Source of the DNA: Streptomyces tendae
Lineage (GTDB): Bacteria; Actinomycetota; Actinomycetes; Streptomycetales; Streptomycetaceae
Assembly (NCBI RefSeq): GCF_008632955.1
Contig: NZ_CP043959.1
Span: forward strand, 6,820,001 to 6,884,000
Length of the DNA: 64,000 bases
Reading direction: 5' to 3'
Shown here: positions 1 to 8,199 of the stretch, one piece after another
Position numbering within the stretch: position 1 is the stretch's first letter
Layout of the letters: each line of letters begins with the position of its first letter
Notes under the pieces: model-generated
Told to the model about the DNA's origin: nothing
Seen by the model: only the letters and a program-made list of their open reading frames with translations
The model's database searches: none
Made by a program: the position numbers and the translations under genes

Positions 1-1
1 G

Positions 2-274
2 ATTACCCGGCCCGACCAGAACGGCGGGGCGGCGATGCTGCGCCGCCCGTTCTCGTACCACGACGGCATCGACGCGGACGGGGTGCCGGACGCGGGTCTG
101 CTGTTCATCTGCTGGCAGGCCGATCCGTTGCGCGGCTTCGTGCCGGTGCAGCGCAAGCTGGACCGGGGTGACGCCCTGACGCCGTTCATCCGCCATGAGG
201 CCAGCGGCCTGTTCGCGGTCCCGGGCGGCGCGGCGGAGGGCGAGTATGTGGGCCAGGCGCTGCTGGAGGGGTGA
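2..274 (+). CDS. DyP-type haem peroxidase, C-terminal fragment
   Basis: This is the 3' end of a gene that begins before the window; the reading frame is open from base 2. The roughly 90 visible residues include SYHDGIDADG, GLLFICWQADP and a short end FAVPGGA. This resembles the C-terminal part of Tat-exported dye-decolourising or EfeB-type peroxidases, where GLLF-CWQ-DP lines the haem pocket. Such enzymes are secreted haem proteins that oxidise substrates with peroxide or take part in iron uptake. Most of the domain is outside the window, so catalytic residues cannot be checked. The stop is TGA at 272-274 and pheA follows 70 bp downstream on the same strand. Confidence 0.7.
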   Translation: MTRPDQNGGAAMLRRPFSYHDGIDADGVPDAGLLFICWQADPLRGFVPVQRKLDRGDALTPFIRHEASGLFAVPGGAAEGEYVGQALLEG

Positions 275-344
275 GAACCGCCCGGAGTCACCCCTGAGAG
301 CACTCCGGGATTCGCGGCCGGTGTGGGCCCATTAGGGTGAGGTC

Positions 345-1277
345 ATGCCAGCGAGCTATGCGTATCTCGGCCCAGAGGGCACCTTCACCGAAGTCGCCCT
401 GCGCACGCTTCCCGAGTCGGCCACGCGTGAGCTGGTCCCGTACGTGTCCGTGCAGTCCGCGCTCGACGCGGTGCGCGCCGGCGAGGCCGAGGCCGCGTTC
501 GTCCCCATCGAGAACTCGGTGGAGGGCGGGATCACCACCACCCTCGACGAACTGGTCGCGGGCAGCCCTCTGATGATCTACCGCGAGGTGCTGCTGTCGA
601 TCACCTTCGCGCTGCTCGTCCGCCCGGGCACCAAGCTGTCGGAGATCAAGACGGTGACCGCCCACCCGGCCGCCCAGCCCCAGGTGCGCAACTGGCTCAG
701 GGCCCACCTCCCCGACGCCCTCTGGGAGTCGGCCGCCTCGAACGCGGACGGCGCGCGCCTGGTCCAGGAGGGCCGGTACGACGCCGCGTTCGCCGGTGAG
801 TTCGCGGCGGCCCGGTACGGCCTCGAGCCGCTGGAGACGGGCATCCACGACGCGGAGAACGCCCAGACCCGCTTCGTGCTGGTGGGCCGCCCCGCCCGCC
901 CGGCTGCGCCCACCGGCGCCGACAAGACCTCCGTGGTGCTGTGGCAGCGTGACGACCACCCCGGTGGGCTGCGCGATCTGCTGGGGGAGTTCGCCACCCG
1001 GGGCATCAACCTGATGCTGCTCCAGTCGCGGCCGACCGGTGCCGGCATCGGCAACTACTGCTTCTGCGTCGACGCCGAGGGGCACATCTCCGACCGGCGG
1101 ATGGCCGAGGCGCTGATGGGTCTGAAGCGCATCTGTCTGCAGGTGCGCTATCTCGGCTCGTACCCGAGGGCGGACGTACGGCCCGGTGAAGTGCGGCCGC
1201 CGTTCCCGGGGACGTCGGACGAGGAGTTCGTGGGCGCGGCCGACTGGGTGGCGCGCTGCCAGGACGGCCGGTTCTGA
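345..1277 (+). CDS. pheA: Prephenate dehydratase
   Basis: A monofunctional prephenate dehydratase of 310 aa, the usual actinobacterial size. It converts prephenate to phenylpyruvate in phenylalanine synthesis in the cytoplasm. The first domain opens with AYLGPEGTFTE (about residues 6-16) and includes PIENSVEGG (54-62). The catalytic TRF triad is at 175-177. A C-terminal ACT domain (about 195-275) carries GGLRDLL and QSRP, the positions that correspond to the phenylalanine-binding GALV and ESRP motifs, which implies allosteric feedback by Phe. There is no chorismate mutase domain. The gene reads toward a 600-bp region full of DnaA boxes and then serS. Confidence 0.95.
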   Translation: MPASYAYLGPEGTFTEVALRTLPESATRELVPYVSVQSALDAVRAGEAEAAFVPIENSVEGGITTTLDELVAGSPLMIYREVLLSITFALLVRPGTKLSEIKTVTAHPAAQPQVRNWLRAHLPDALWESAASNADGARLVQEGRYDAAFAGEFAAARYGLEPLETGIHDAENAQTRFVLVGRPARPAAPTGADKTSVVLWQRDDHPGGLRDLLGEFATRGINLMLLQSRPTGAGIGNYCFCVDAEGHISDRRMAEALMGLKRICLQVRYLGSYPRADVRPGEVRPPFPGTSDEEFVGAADWVARCQDGRF

Positions 1278-1281
1278 GCGT

Positions 1282-1299
1282 CCCGCCTCCATGGGCGGG
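1282..1299 (+). terminator. Small hairpin after pheA
   Basis: CCCGCC and GGCGGG form a 6-bp stem with a 6-base loop five bases after the pheA stop. The words TCGCCTCCATGGGCGG are nearly repeated just downstream (1300-1315). This is a weak terminator candidate with no U tract, as is common in Streptomyces. Confidence 0.4.
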
Positions 1300-1373
1300 C
1301 TCGCCTCCATGGGCGGCCCGTCAGTCTGGCCCTGTCCGAGCGGGTCCGGACCGGTCCTACCTGCCGATTGTCG

Positions 1374-1686
1374 TTATCCACAGAAGTTATCCACAGGTCC
1401 GCTTCTCGACCTGGGGACAAGTCGACACCCAGTTGCCCTTCGGTCGACAAATCGCCCTACAAGCCATGATCACGTTCATTCGCCCGCGGCTCACCCTTCG
1501 TCCACTCTTTTGCGGCGATCAACCCTATGGAGGGAGGTCTTTCCACTCGAAAGTGGCGGTAGAGGCAGTTTGTCCAGGGAATCCTTGCCCTCGGCCGGGC
1601 CTTTCGGAGTGATCAATTCCGGCGTCCACAGATCTTCCCCACAGCCTGTGGATAACTTTTCCGGCCGTGTGGACAACTGTGGACAG
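1374..1686. promoter_or_regulatory. DnaA-box cluster between pheA and serS
   Basis: The 600-bp gap between pheA and serS holds at least five near-perfect DnaA boxes of the Streptomyces type. TTATCCACA occurs at 1374-1382 and 1387-1395, on the plus strand and 13 bp apart. The inverted forms are TGTGGATAA (1647-1655), TGTGGACAA (1668-1676) and TGTGGACAG (1678-1686). Weaker matches are GCGTCCACA (1622) and TTCCCCACA (1635). The two halves face each other across about 250 bp. In S. coelicolor, DnaA-box clusters outside oriC (named D78, H24 and H69) bind DnaA strongly, and D78 limits initiation frequency. This position fits D78, but the match is inferred from gene context. Confidence 0.85.
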
Positions 1687-1878
1687 CCGGACTCCAAGTC
1701 CCGTTCCACACAAGGGTTTCAGGTCAACGCGATCCGCGGGGCCGACCCTTTCAAGCGATGACGTCCCCTTTATTGACCTTGAAGAACACAAGGGAGATTT
1801 CACCAGCAAAGGGACACGTGTCGTGGCGCCGCAATAGTCAGTCGTGAGCCGTCGTCCGGCACCGGTAGCCTTGACCGC

Positions 1879-3156
1879 GTGATTGACCTTCGCCTGCTCC
1901 GTGAGGACCCTGACCGTGTGCGCGCTTCGCAGCGCGCCCGTGGAGAGGACGTCGCGCTCGTCGACGCTCTCCTGTCCGCCGACGAACGGCGCAGGTCGTC
2001 CGGCGTCCGCTTCGACGAGCTGCGCGCCGAGCAGAAGTCGCTCGGCAAGCTCATCGGCCAGGCGGCCGGCGACGAGAGGGCCGAGCTGCTGAAGAAGGCC
2101 GACCAGCTCAAGGCCGACGTCAAGGCCGCCGACGCCGAGCGCGACGCCGCCGACGCCGAGACCCAGGAACTCCAGCTCAAGCTGAGCAACCTCGTCCACC
2201 CCGACGTCCCCGTCGGCGGCGAGGAGGACTTCACCACCCTGGAGACGCACGGCACCATCCGCGACTTCACCGCCGAGGGCTTCGACCCCAAGGACCACCT
2301 GGAGCTCGGCCAGCTCCTCGGCGCCATCGACGTCGAGCGCGGCGCCAAGGTCTCCGGCTCCCGCTTCTACTTCCTCACCGGTGTCGGCGCGCTGCTCGAG
2401 CTGGCCCTGGTGAACGCCGCCATGGCACAGGCCACGGCGGCCGGCTTCACGCCGATGCTGACCCCCGCCCTGGTGCGCCCGCAGTCGATGGCCGGCACCG
2501 GCTTCCTCGGCCAGGCCGCCCAGGACGTCTACCACCTGGACAAGGACGACCTGTACCTGGTCGGTACGTCCGAGGTGGCCCTGGCCGCGTACCACATGGA
2601 CGAGATCCTGGACGCCGACCGGCTGCCGCTGCGCTACGCGGGCTTCTCGCCCTGCTTCCGCCGCGAGGCCGGCTCGCACGGCAAGGACACCCGGGGCATC
2701 TTCCGCGTCCACCAGTTCGACAAGGTGGAGATGTTCTCCTACGTGACGCCGGAGGACTCCCAGGAGGAGCACCGACGGCTGCTGGAGTGGGAGAAGCAGT
2801 GGCTGACCTCGCTGGAGCTGCCGTTCCGCGTGATCGACGTCGCCTCGGGCGACCTCGGCTCCTCGGCCGCCCGTAAGTACGACTGCGAGGCGTGGATCCC
2901 GACGCAGGGCAAGTACCGCGAGCTGACCTCGACCTCGGACTGCACCGAGTACCAGTCGCGCCGCCTGCAGATCCGGGTCCGTGAGGGCAAGAAGGTACGC
3001 CCGCTGGCCACGCTCAACGGCACGCTGTGCGCCGTGCCGCGCACCATCGTGGCGATCCTTGAGAACCACCAGCAGGCCGACGGCTCGGTGCGCGTGCCCG
3101 AGGTGCTGCGTCCCTACCTGGGCGGCCGGGAGATCCTGGAGCCGGTCACCAAGTGA
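1879..3156 (+). CDS. serS: Seryl-tRNA synthetase
   Basis: Charges tRNA-Ser with serine. The protein is 425 aa, the normal class IIa SerRS length, starting at GTG 1879 with MIDLRLLRED, the usual SerRS N terminus. Residues about 30-105 form the long antiparallel coiled coil (rich in A, E, K, D) that grips the long variable arm of tRNA-Ser. Class II motif 2 is seen in FSPCFRREAGSHGKDTRGI (about 256-274). Motif 3 is seen in NGTLCAVPRTIVAILENHQ (about 379-397). The stop overlaps the start of the next gene, so the two are probably co-transcribed. An unusual serine-type tRNA-like gene lies only 0.9 kb downstream. Confidence 0.97.
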   Translation: MIDLRLLREDPDRVRASQRARGEDVALVDALLSADERRRSSGVRFDELRAEQKSLGKLIGQAAGDERAELLKKADQLKADVKAADAERDAADAETQELQLKLSNLVHPDVPVGGEEDFTTLETHGTIRDFTAEGFDPKDHLELGQLLGAIDVERGAKVSGSRFYFLTGVGALLELALVNAAMAQATAAGFTPMLTPALVRPQSMAGTGFLGQAAQDVYHLDKDDLYLVGTSEVALAAYHMDEILDADRLPLRYAGFSPCFRREAGSHGKDTRGIFRVHQFDKVEMFSYVTPEDSQEEHRRLLEWEKQWLTSLELPFRVIDVASGDLGSSAARKYDCEAWIPTQGKYRELTSTSDCTEYQSRRLQIRVREGKKVRPLATLNGTLCAVPRTIVAILENHQQADGSVRVPEVLRPYLGGREILEPVTK

Positions 3157-3965
3157 GCGCCTCTCCGTCCGCCTTCCCGTACCGGCTCGTCGCGACCGAC
3201 CTCGACGGCACGCTGCTGCGTGACGACCACACGGTCTCCGGCCGGACCCGTGGCGCACTCGCCGCGGCCGCCGCGGCGGGTGCCGCGCACATCGTCGTCA
3301 CCGGGCGCGCGGTGCCCTGGACCCGTCCGATCCTCGAGGACCTCGGCTACGAGGGCCTGGCCGTCTGCGGCCAGGGCGCCCAGGTCTACGACGCTGGGGC
3401 GGGCCGCCTGCTCACCTCCGTGACGCTCGACCGGCAGCTGGCCGGGGTGGCGCTCGCCAAGATCGAGGCGGAGGTCGGTCCGCTGCACCTGGCGGCGAGC
3501 CGGGACGGGCTGGACGGCGAGGTGCTGGTCGGGCCGGGCTACGACGTCATCGGCTCGTTGCCGGCGACGCCGTTCACCGACGCCTCCGACCTGTGGGCGG
3601 CCCCGCTGAACAAGCTGTACATCCAGCATCCGGAGCTGAGCTCGGACGAGCTGGCCGAGGCGGCGGAGCGCACCGCGGGCGGTTTCGTCACGGTGGTGAT
3701 GGCCGGCGAGGGCATCGTCGAGCTGCTGCCGCTCGGGCTGTCGAAGGCGACGGGACTGTCGCTGGCCGCGCGCCGGCTGGGCGTGAAGGCGGCGGAGACG
3801 ATCGCCTTCGGCGACATGCCCAACGACATCCCGATGTTCGCCTGGTCCGGCCACGGTGTGGCCATGGCCAACGCCCACCGGGAGCTGCGGGCGGTGGCCG
3901 ACGAGGTGACGGCCTCCAACGAGGAGGACGGCATCGCGGTCGTGCTGGAGCGCCTGCTGGGCTGA
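3153..3965 (+). CDS. Cof-type HAD-superfamily phosphatase
   Basis: A 270-aa hydrolase of the HAD IIB (Cof) group. Motif I is ATDLDGTLLRDD (about residues 14-25), with the nucleophilic Asp in DLDGT. Motif II is IVVTGRA (about 49-55), motif III includes the SKATG lysine (about 198-202), and motif IV is AFGDMPNDIPMF (about 219-230). These enzymes remove phosphate from small cytosolic metabolites; the substrate cannot be read from sequence. The GTG start overlaps the serS stop by four bases, which indicates translational coupling. A paralogue with the same motifs is encoded at 12288-13157. The 7-bp tandem repeat begins four bases after this stop. Confidence 0.88.
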   Translation: MSASPSAFPYRLVATDLDGTLLRDDHTVSGRTRGALAAAAAAGAAHIVVTGRAVPWTRPILEDLGYEGLAVCGQGAQVYDAGAGRLLTSVTLDRQLAGVALAKIEAEVGPLHLAASRDGLDGEVLVGPGYDVIGSLPATPFTDASDLWAAPLNKLYIQHPELSSDELAEAAERTAGGFVTVVMAGEGIVELLPLGLSKATGLSLAARRLGVKAAETIAFGDMPNDIPMFAWSGHGVAMANAHRELRAVADEVTASNEEDGIAVVLERLLG

Positions 3966-3969
3966 CGTA

Positions 3970-4060
3970 GGCGTTCGGCGTTCGGCGTTCGGCGTTCGGC
4001 GTTCGGCGTTCGGCGTTCGGCGTTCGGCGTTCGGCGTTCGGCGTTCGGCGTTCGGCGTTC
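3970..4060. repeat. Thirteen tandem copies of a 7-bp unit (GGCGTTC)
   Basis: GGCGTTC is repeated 13 times without a single mismatch over 91 bp, followed by a partial copy (GGCG). The array starts four bases after the HAD stop codon. It ends directly at the 3' end of the tRNA-like gene on the minus strand, so transcripts of that gene would run straight into it. Perfect identity implies recent slippage or selection. Seven-base units are a classic variable-number repeat length, so copy number probably differs between strains. Confidence 0.95.
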
Positions 4061-4149
<89 letters not shown>

Positions 4150-4460
4150 GGGTGGGCGGCCCACGCGTCACGGATGCGCGCGCTCGAAGCGGCCGCCCCG
4201 GGCGGTCCCGGTGCGGAGCGGACTCGACGGAGCAGTAGGGATTACTCCGGAGTCCGCTGCGGACTGCCCCGACGGGAGCAGAACGTACTGCCGTGCATGG
4301 GCATCGTCCCGCTCCTCTCCCGGCACACGGTCGCCGGACGTTCCCGGCGATGCGGACACCCTCACTCTGCCCGGCCGCGCCCGCCCGGCGCCACCGAATA
4401 AAGCGCCACCGAATAAAGCGGCACCGGACGAACGCCGGACGACCGGCACCGGACACGGCG
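4150..4460. other. Intergenic stretch with no convincing gene
   Basis: About 310 bp between the tRNA-like gene and the ABC-operon terminator. The short ORFs here have no ribosome site or recognisable domain. The stretch should hold the promoter of the tRNA-like gene on the minus strand. A 15-base word, CGCCACCGAATAAAG, occurs twice in tandem-like fashion near 4390-4420. Nothing else stands out. Confidence 0.6.
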
Positions 4461-4495
4461 GAGGGCGGCACCGCCTTCCTGGCGGCACCGCCCTC
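4461..4495 (-). terminator. Terminator of the two-exporter ABC operon
   Basis: A long inverted repeat (GAGGGCGGCACCGCC, a 5-base loop, then GGCGGCACCGCCCTC) pairs over 15 positions with two central mismatches. It lies 24 bp past the last operon stop on the minus strand. Confidence 0.75.
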
Positions 4496-4518
4496 GTACA
4501 CCGTGGGGCGTGCGCCCC

Positions 4519-5238
4519 TCACTCCTCGCCGGCGAGCGTCAGCGTGCGCAGCTTCTGACCCGCGTACCAGGTGGCCAGCACGGTGACGGCGGCCAGCGCG
4601 ACCGTCGCCGTCGTCAGGCCCACGTCCGAGGTGACCAGGTCACCGCCGGACACCTTCTCCGCCACGGCCAGCGCCCACTGCTGGACGCTCAGCGTGCGCG
4701 CGCCGGGCACCAGGGAGCCGAACAGCGCCTCCCAGATCAGCGCGTAGACCAGTCCGAAGACCACGGCGTGCCGCGAGACCGTGCCGAGCAGCAGGAACAG
4801 CGCCGCGTAAGCGATGGAGGCGACCAGCGCCGCCACCGTGTAGGCGACCGCGACCTGCTGGCCGTTGCCGTTCAGGATGAAGCCCGCGATCAGCGTCGGC
4901 ACCGCGGAGAACACCATGGTGACGGCGACGGCGACGATCAGCTTCGTGTAGATGATCGTGGGCCGCTTGATCGGCTTGGACAGCAGGTACACCACCGAGC
5001 CGTCGTCGATCTCGGGGCCGATCGCCCCGGTGCCCGCGATGACTCCGATGATCGGCACCATCGTGGCGAGCGCCAGCCCGCCGAGGATGTCGGCGGCGGT
5101 CTGGTCGTCGGCGCCCGCGAGGGCTCGCACCGCCAGCGAGATGACGATCAGCAGCAGGGGCAGTGCGCCCAGGATGAGGGCCCGGCGTCGGCCGAGCAGG
5201 GCCCGGTACGTGAGCCGGGCGACTGTGGGGTCGTACAT
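4519..5238 (-). CDS. ABC-2 type exporter permease (second pair)
   Basis: A 239-aa integral membrane protein with about six hydrophobic segments, starting from the TM stretch ALILGALPLLLIVISLAV. The conserved ABC-2 element IGPEIDDGSVVYLLSKPIKR (about residues 73-92) is the cytoplasmic coupling loop seen in NosY/YhaP-like permeases. It should form a homodimeric channel energised by the ATPase encoded 9 bp upstream (5248-6159). The substrate is unknown; such pairs export peptides, antibiotics or lipids. It is the last gene of a four-gene minus-strand operon. Confidence 0.85.
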   Translation of the reverse strand: MYDPTVARLTYRALLGRRRALILGALPLLLIVISLAVRALAGADDQTAADILGGLALATMVPIIGVIAGTGAIGPEIDDGSVVYLLSKPIKRPTIIYTKLIVAVAVTMVFSAVPTLIAGFILNGNGQQVAVAYTVAALVASIAYAALFLLLGTVSRHAVVFGLVYALIWEALFGSLVPGARTLSVQQWALAVAEKVSGGDLVTSDVGLTTATVALAAVTVLATWYAGQKLRTLTLAGEE

Positions 5239-5247
5239 CAGGGCCTC

Positions 5248-6159
5248 CTACGCCGCGACCAGGTACGAGAACACGGACTCGAGGGACTCGTCGGACGGCG
5301 AGACCGTGAGCAGGCGGATGCCGTGCTCCCTCGCGACCTTCGGCAGCAGCGCGGTGAAGCGGCCGAAGTCGACGGCCTGGATGCGCAGGGCACCCTCCGT
5401 GACGTCCACCTCGATGCCGGCCGTGGACGGGTCGGCGATCAGCGCGGCCGCGAGGGCGCGGTCGTCGCTGGAGCGCACCAGGTAGCGGTGCGGGCGGTCC
5501 GTCATCAGGCGGCGGATCCGCCGGAAGTCGCCGCTGGCCGCGTGCCGGCCGGCGACGACGACCTCGATGTGCCAGGCGAGCTGCTCGACCTCTTCGAGGA
5601 TGTGCGAGGAGAACAGCACGGTGCGGCCCTCGTCGCCCATCCGCCGCAGCAGGTCCATCAGCTGCATGCGCTGACGCGGGTCCATGCCGTTGAAGGGCTC
5701 GTCCAGCAGGAGCAGTGAGGGGTCGTGGACCAGCGCGGAGGCCATCTTCACGCGCTGCCGCATGCCCTTGGAGTAGGTGGCGATCTTGCGGTCCTGCGCG
5801 TACTCCATCTCCACCGTGGCCAGCGCCTTCTGGGCGGCCTTGGCGCCCAGGCCGTGCAGCTCGGCGTTGGCGAGGACGAACTCGCGGCCGGTGAGGAAGT
5901 CGTACATCGCCTCGCGCTCGGGGACGATGCCGATGTGCCGGTAGATCTTCTCGTTCCGCCACACCTGCTCGCCGTCGAGGGTGACGGTGCCGGTGGAGGG
6001 GGCGAGGAAGCCGCCCATCATGTTGATGAGGGTGGACTTGCCGGCGCCGTTGGGGCCGAGCAGGCCGGTGACGCCGGGTCCGATGGTCATGGTGACGTCG
6101 TTGACGGCGACCACGTTGCCGAACCAGCGGGAGACGTGGTCGATGCTGAGGGTTGTCAC
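5248..6159 (-). CDS. ABC exporter ATPase (second pair)
   Basis: A 303-aa nucleotide-binding subunit. Walker A is GPNGAGKST (about residues 34-42), the signature region is YSKGMRQRVKMASAL (about 128-142), and Walker B is LLLLDEP (about 150-156) followed by FNGMDP. A C-terminal extension of about 85 residues after the ATPase core is typical of NatA/CcmA-type exporters and probably contacts the partner. The ATG overlaps the stop of the preceding permease gene by four bases, so the operon is translationally coupled. Acts at the inner face of the membrane with the 4519-5238 permease. Substrate not deducible. Confidence 0.9.
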   Translation of the reverse strand: MTTLSIDHVSRWFGNVVAVNDVTMTIGPGVTGLLGPNGAGKSTLINMMGGFLAPSTGTVTLDGEQVWRNEKIYRHIGIVPEREAMYDFLTGREFVLANAELHGLGAKAAQKALATVEMEYAQDRKIATYSKGMRQRVKMASALVHDPSLLLLDEPFNGMDPRQRMQLMDLLRRMGDEGRTVLFSSHILEEVEQLAWHIEVVVAGRHAASGDFRRIRRLMTDRPHRYLVRSSDDRALAAALIADPSTAGIEVDVTEGALRIQAVDFGRFTALLPKVAREHGIRLLTVSPSDESLESVFSYLVAA

Positions 6160-7070
6160 AGCCCCACCTTCTTGTAGCGGCGCACCAGGAGGCCGTAGCT
6201 GGCGGCGATCAGGCCGAGGGTGAACAGGAGGTAGACCACGCCCTCGGCGTCGGTCGGGCCCACGCCGCCCGGGAAGGCGGAGGCCGCGCCCAGGAAGGCG
6301 GACTGGACCCCGTCGATCAGGGTGATCGGCGAGAACAGGCCGATCCAGGCGATGCCGTCGCCGCTGTTCTGCACCTCCGCGATCGCCTGGAGGGTGGAGA
6401 CCGCGCCGTAGGAGATGGTCAGGACGGCGATCACGGCGGCGATGCCGAAACCGCGGCGCGGCGTGACCGACGCGATGACCAGGCCGATGCCGGCGAAGAG
6501 CAGTGAGAGCAGGGCCACGGACACCAGTCCCTGTGCGAATCCCTTGGTCTGGTCGGTGAAGTCGAGCTTGGCCAGGAGCGCCCCGACGTACAGCACCAGC
6601 AGCGGCGCCGCGGTCAGGACGAACAGGGCGGAGGCCAGCGCGGCGTACTTGGCGCGGACGTAGTCGGCGGTCTCGATGGGCCGCGAGAAGTACAGCGGCA
6701 CCGTCTTGAAGCGCAGGTCACGGGAGACCGACTGGGGTGCCTGCGAGGCGACGTACAGGCTGATGACGGCCTGCATGACGATCGCGTAGCGCGTGTAGTC
6801 GAGCGGCAGGTCGTTCGCCTTGGTGGCGACCGCGACGGCCACCATGATCGCGGCGGGCACGCACATCACCACGAACAGCAGCATCGGCAGCACCTTGGAC
6901 TTCACCGAGCGGCCGAGGCCGTAGGCGCCGCGCAGGGACTGCGAGTACAGCGAGAGCCTGGCGTACGAGCGGCCGAGGCGCGGTCCGTCGTAGGAGCGGT
7001 AGCCGATGTTGTGGATACGGGTGTCACCCGACGGGGTGACTGGTGCCTGCAAGGACTGCTCAGCCGCCAT
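6156..7070 (-). CDS. ABC-2 type exporter permease (first pair)
   Basis: A 304-aa membrane protein with a cytoplasmic N terminus containing IHNIGYRSYDGPRLGRSY, a hallmark of one actinobacterial ABC-2 permease group, followed by six predicted TM segments (for example VLPMLLFVVMCVPAAIMVAV and the segment near residue 190). The coupling loop is SRDLRFKTVPLYFSRPIETA (about residues 118-137). Its gene overlaps the upstream ATPase gene by 11 bp and the downstream ATPase gene by 4 bp. It most likely pairs with the ATPase at 7060-8040. Cargo unknown. Confidence 0.85.
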   Translation of the reverse strand: MAAEQSLQAPVTPSGDTRIHNIGYRSYDGPRLGRSYARLSLYSQSLRGAYGLGRSVKSKVLPMLLFVVMCVPAAIMVAVAVATKANDLPLDYTRYAIVMQAVISLYVASQAPQSVSRDLRFKTVPLYFSRPIETADYVRAKYAALASALFVLTAAPLLVLYVGALLAKLDFTDQTKGFAQGLVSVALLSLLFAGIGLVIASVTPRRGFGIAAVIAVLTISYGAVSTLQAIAEVQNSGDGIAWIGLFSPITLIDGVQSAFLGAASAFPGGVGPTDAEGVVYLLFTLGLIAASYGLLVRRYKKVGL

Positions 7071-8040
7071 GGCCGACCGCCTCCTTCCGCTGCGCGTCGT
7101 CCGCGTCGTTCGTGAAGACCTCGGCGATCTGGTGCCGCCGCTGTTCCATGCGCACCAGGCCGAGGCCCAGGTCCGCGATCACGTCCCGGACCAGGTCGTA
7201 GGTGTCCTCGCCCTGCGCGGTGAGCAGCAGGATGTGCCCGGCGCCCGGCAGTCCGCCGCCGTCCTGGGCGGTCACTCCGCGCGCGTGGAGCGCCTCGCGT
7301 ACCGCGCGGGTGCCGTCGGGGTGCTCGTCGGTGTCGGTGACCTCGATCGCGAGGGTCGTGGTGGTCTGGGTGAAGTCCCGGGTGGAGCTGGAGCGCAGCA
7401 GCTTGCCGCCGTCCACGACGACGACGTGGTCGCAGGTGCGTTCGAGTTCGCCCAGCAGGTGGGAGGTGACCAGGACCGAGATGCCGAAGTCCGTGTGGAT
7501 GCGGCGGATCAGGCCGAGCATCTCGTCGCGGCCGACCGGGTCGAGGCCGTTGGTGGGCTCGTCCAGGAAGACCAGCTGCGGGTCGTGCACCAGGGCCTGC
7601 GCGAGCTTCACCCGCTGCTTCATGCCGGTGGAGTAGCCGCCGATGGGGCGGTAGCGCTCCTCGTACAGGCCGACGTGGCGCAGGGTGTCCGCGGTGCGTT
7701 CGCGCGCGGCGGTGGGCGGCAGGCCGGACATGCGCGCCATGTGGACGACGAACTCGGTGGCCGAGACGTCCGGTGGCAGGCAGTCGTGCTCCGGCATGTA
7801 GCCGACCCGTTCCCGGATGGCGGCTCCCTCGGTGGCGACGTCGAGGCCGAGCACTGCGGCGCGGCCCTCCGTGGCGGGGGACAGACCCAGCAGGATCTTG
7901 ATCAACGTGGACTTGCCGGCTCCATTGGCTCCGACGAGTCCGGTCACACCGGGCCCGACGTCCACGGAGAGCCGGTCAAGAGCGGTCACCCGGGGGAACC
8001 GCTTGCTCAGGCTTTCGGTCGCGATCACAGTCACATCCAT
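7060..8040 (-). CDS. ABC exporter ATPase (first pair), operon leader
   Basis: About 326 aa when started at the ATG ending at 8040 (MDVTVIATESLSKRF); seven extra residues are possible upstream. Walker A is GANGAGKST, the signature region is YSTGMKQRVKLAQAL, and Walker B is LVFLDEPTNGLDP. A C-terminal domain of about 100 residues (with EVTDTDEHPDGTRAV) resembles the regulatory tail of antibiotic-type exporter ATPases. As first gene of the operon it sets expression; no clear Shine-Dalgarno sequence precedes the ATG. Two ATPase-permease pairs in one operon may form two exporters or one mixed complex. Confidence 0.9.
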   Translation of the reverse strand: MDVTVIATESLSKRFPRVTALDRLSVDVGPGVTGLVGANGAGKSTLIKILLGLSPATEGRAAVLGLDVATEGAAIRERVGYMPEHDCLPPDVSATEFVVHMARMSGLPPTAARERTADTLRHVGLYEERYRPIGGYSTGMKQRVKLAQALVHDPQLVFLDEPTNGLDPVGRDEMLGLIRRIHTDFGISVLVTSHLLGELERTCDHVVVVDGGKLLRSSSTRDFTQTTTTLAIEVTDTDEHPDGTRAVREALHARGVTAQDGGGLPGAGHILLLTAQGEDTYDLVRDVIADLGLGLVRMEQRRHQIAEVFTNDADDAQRKEAVGHGG

Positions 8041-8199
8041 GACGGTAGTGACCCGTACCACTGCGGTCGTCAGACCGCGGGGCCGTCTTGGGGTCCCCCT
8101 GGAGTCGTACGCGCCCGTAGGGGACGCCCTGCCTGAGAGTTATGCACAGCTCGGGGTGCGCTGTTGACGGGTCCTCTAACAGCTGCGAGATTCGCCGGT

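Noticed and set aside
1490..1878. T-box leader for serS
   Set aside because: No T-box sequence or specifier stem seen; the small CCACT/AGTGG hairpin near 1542 is not enough.
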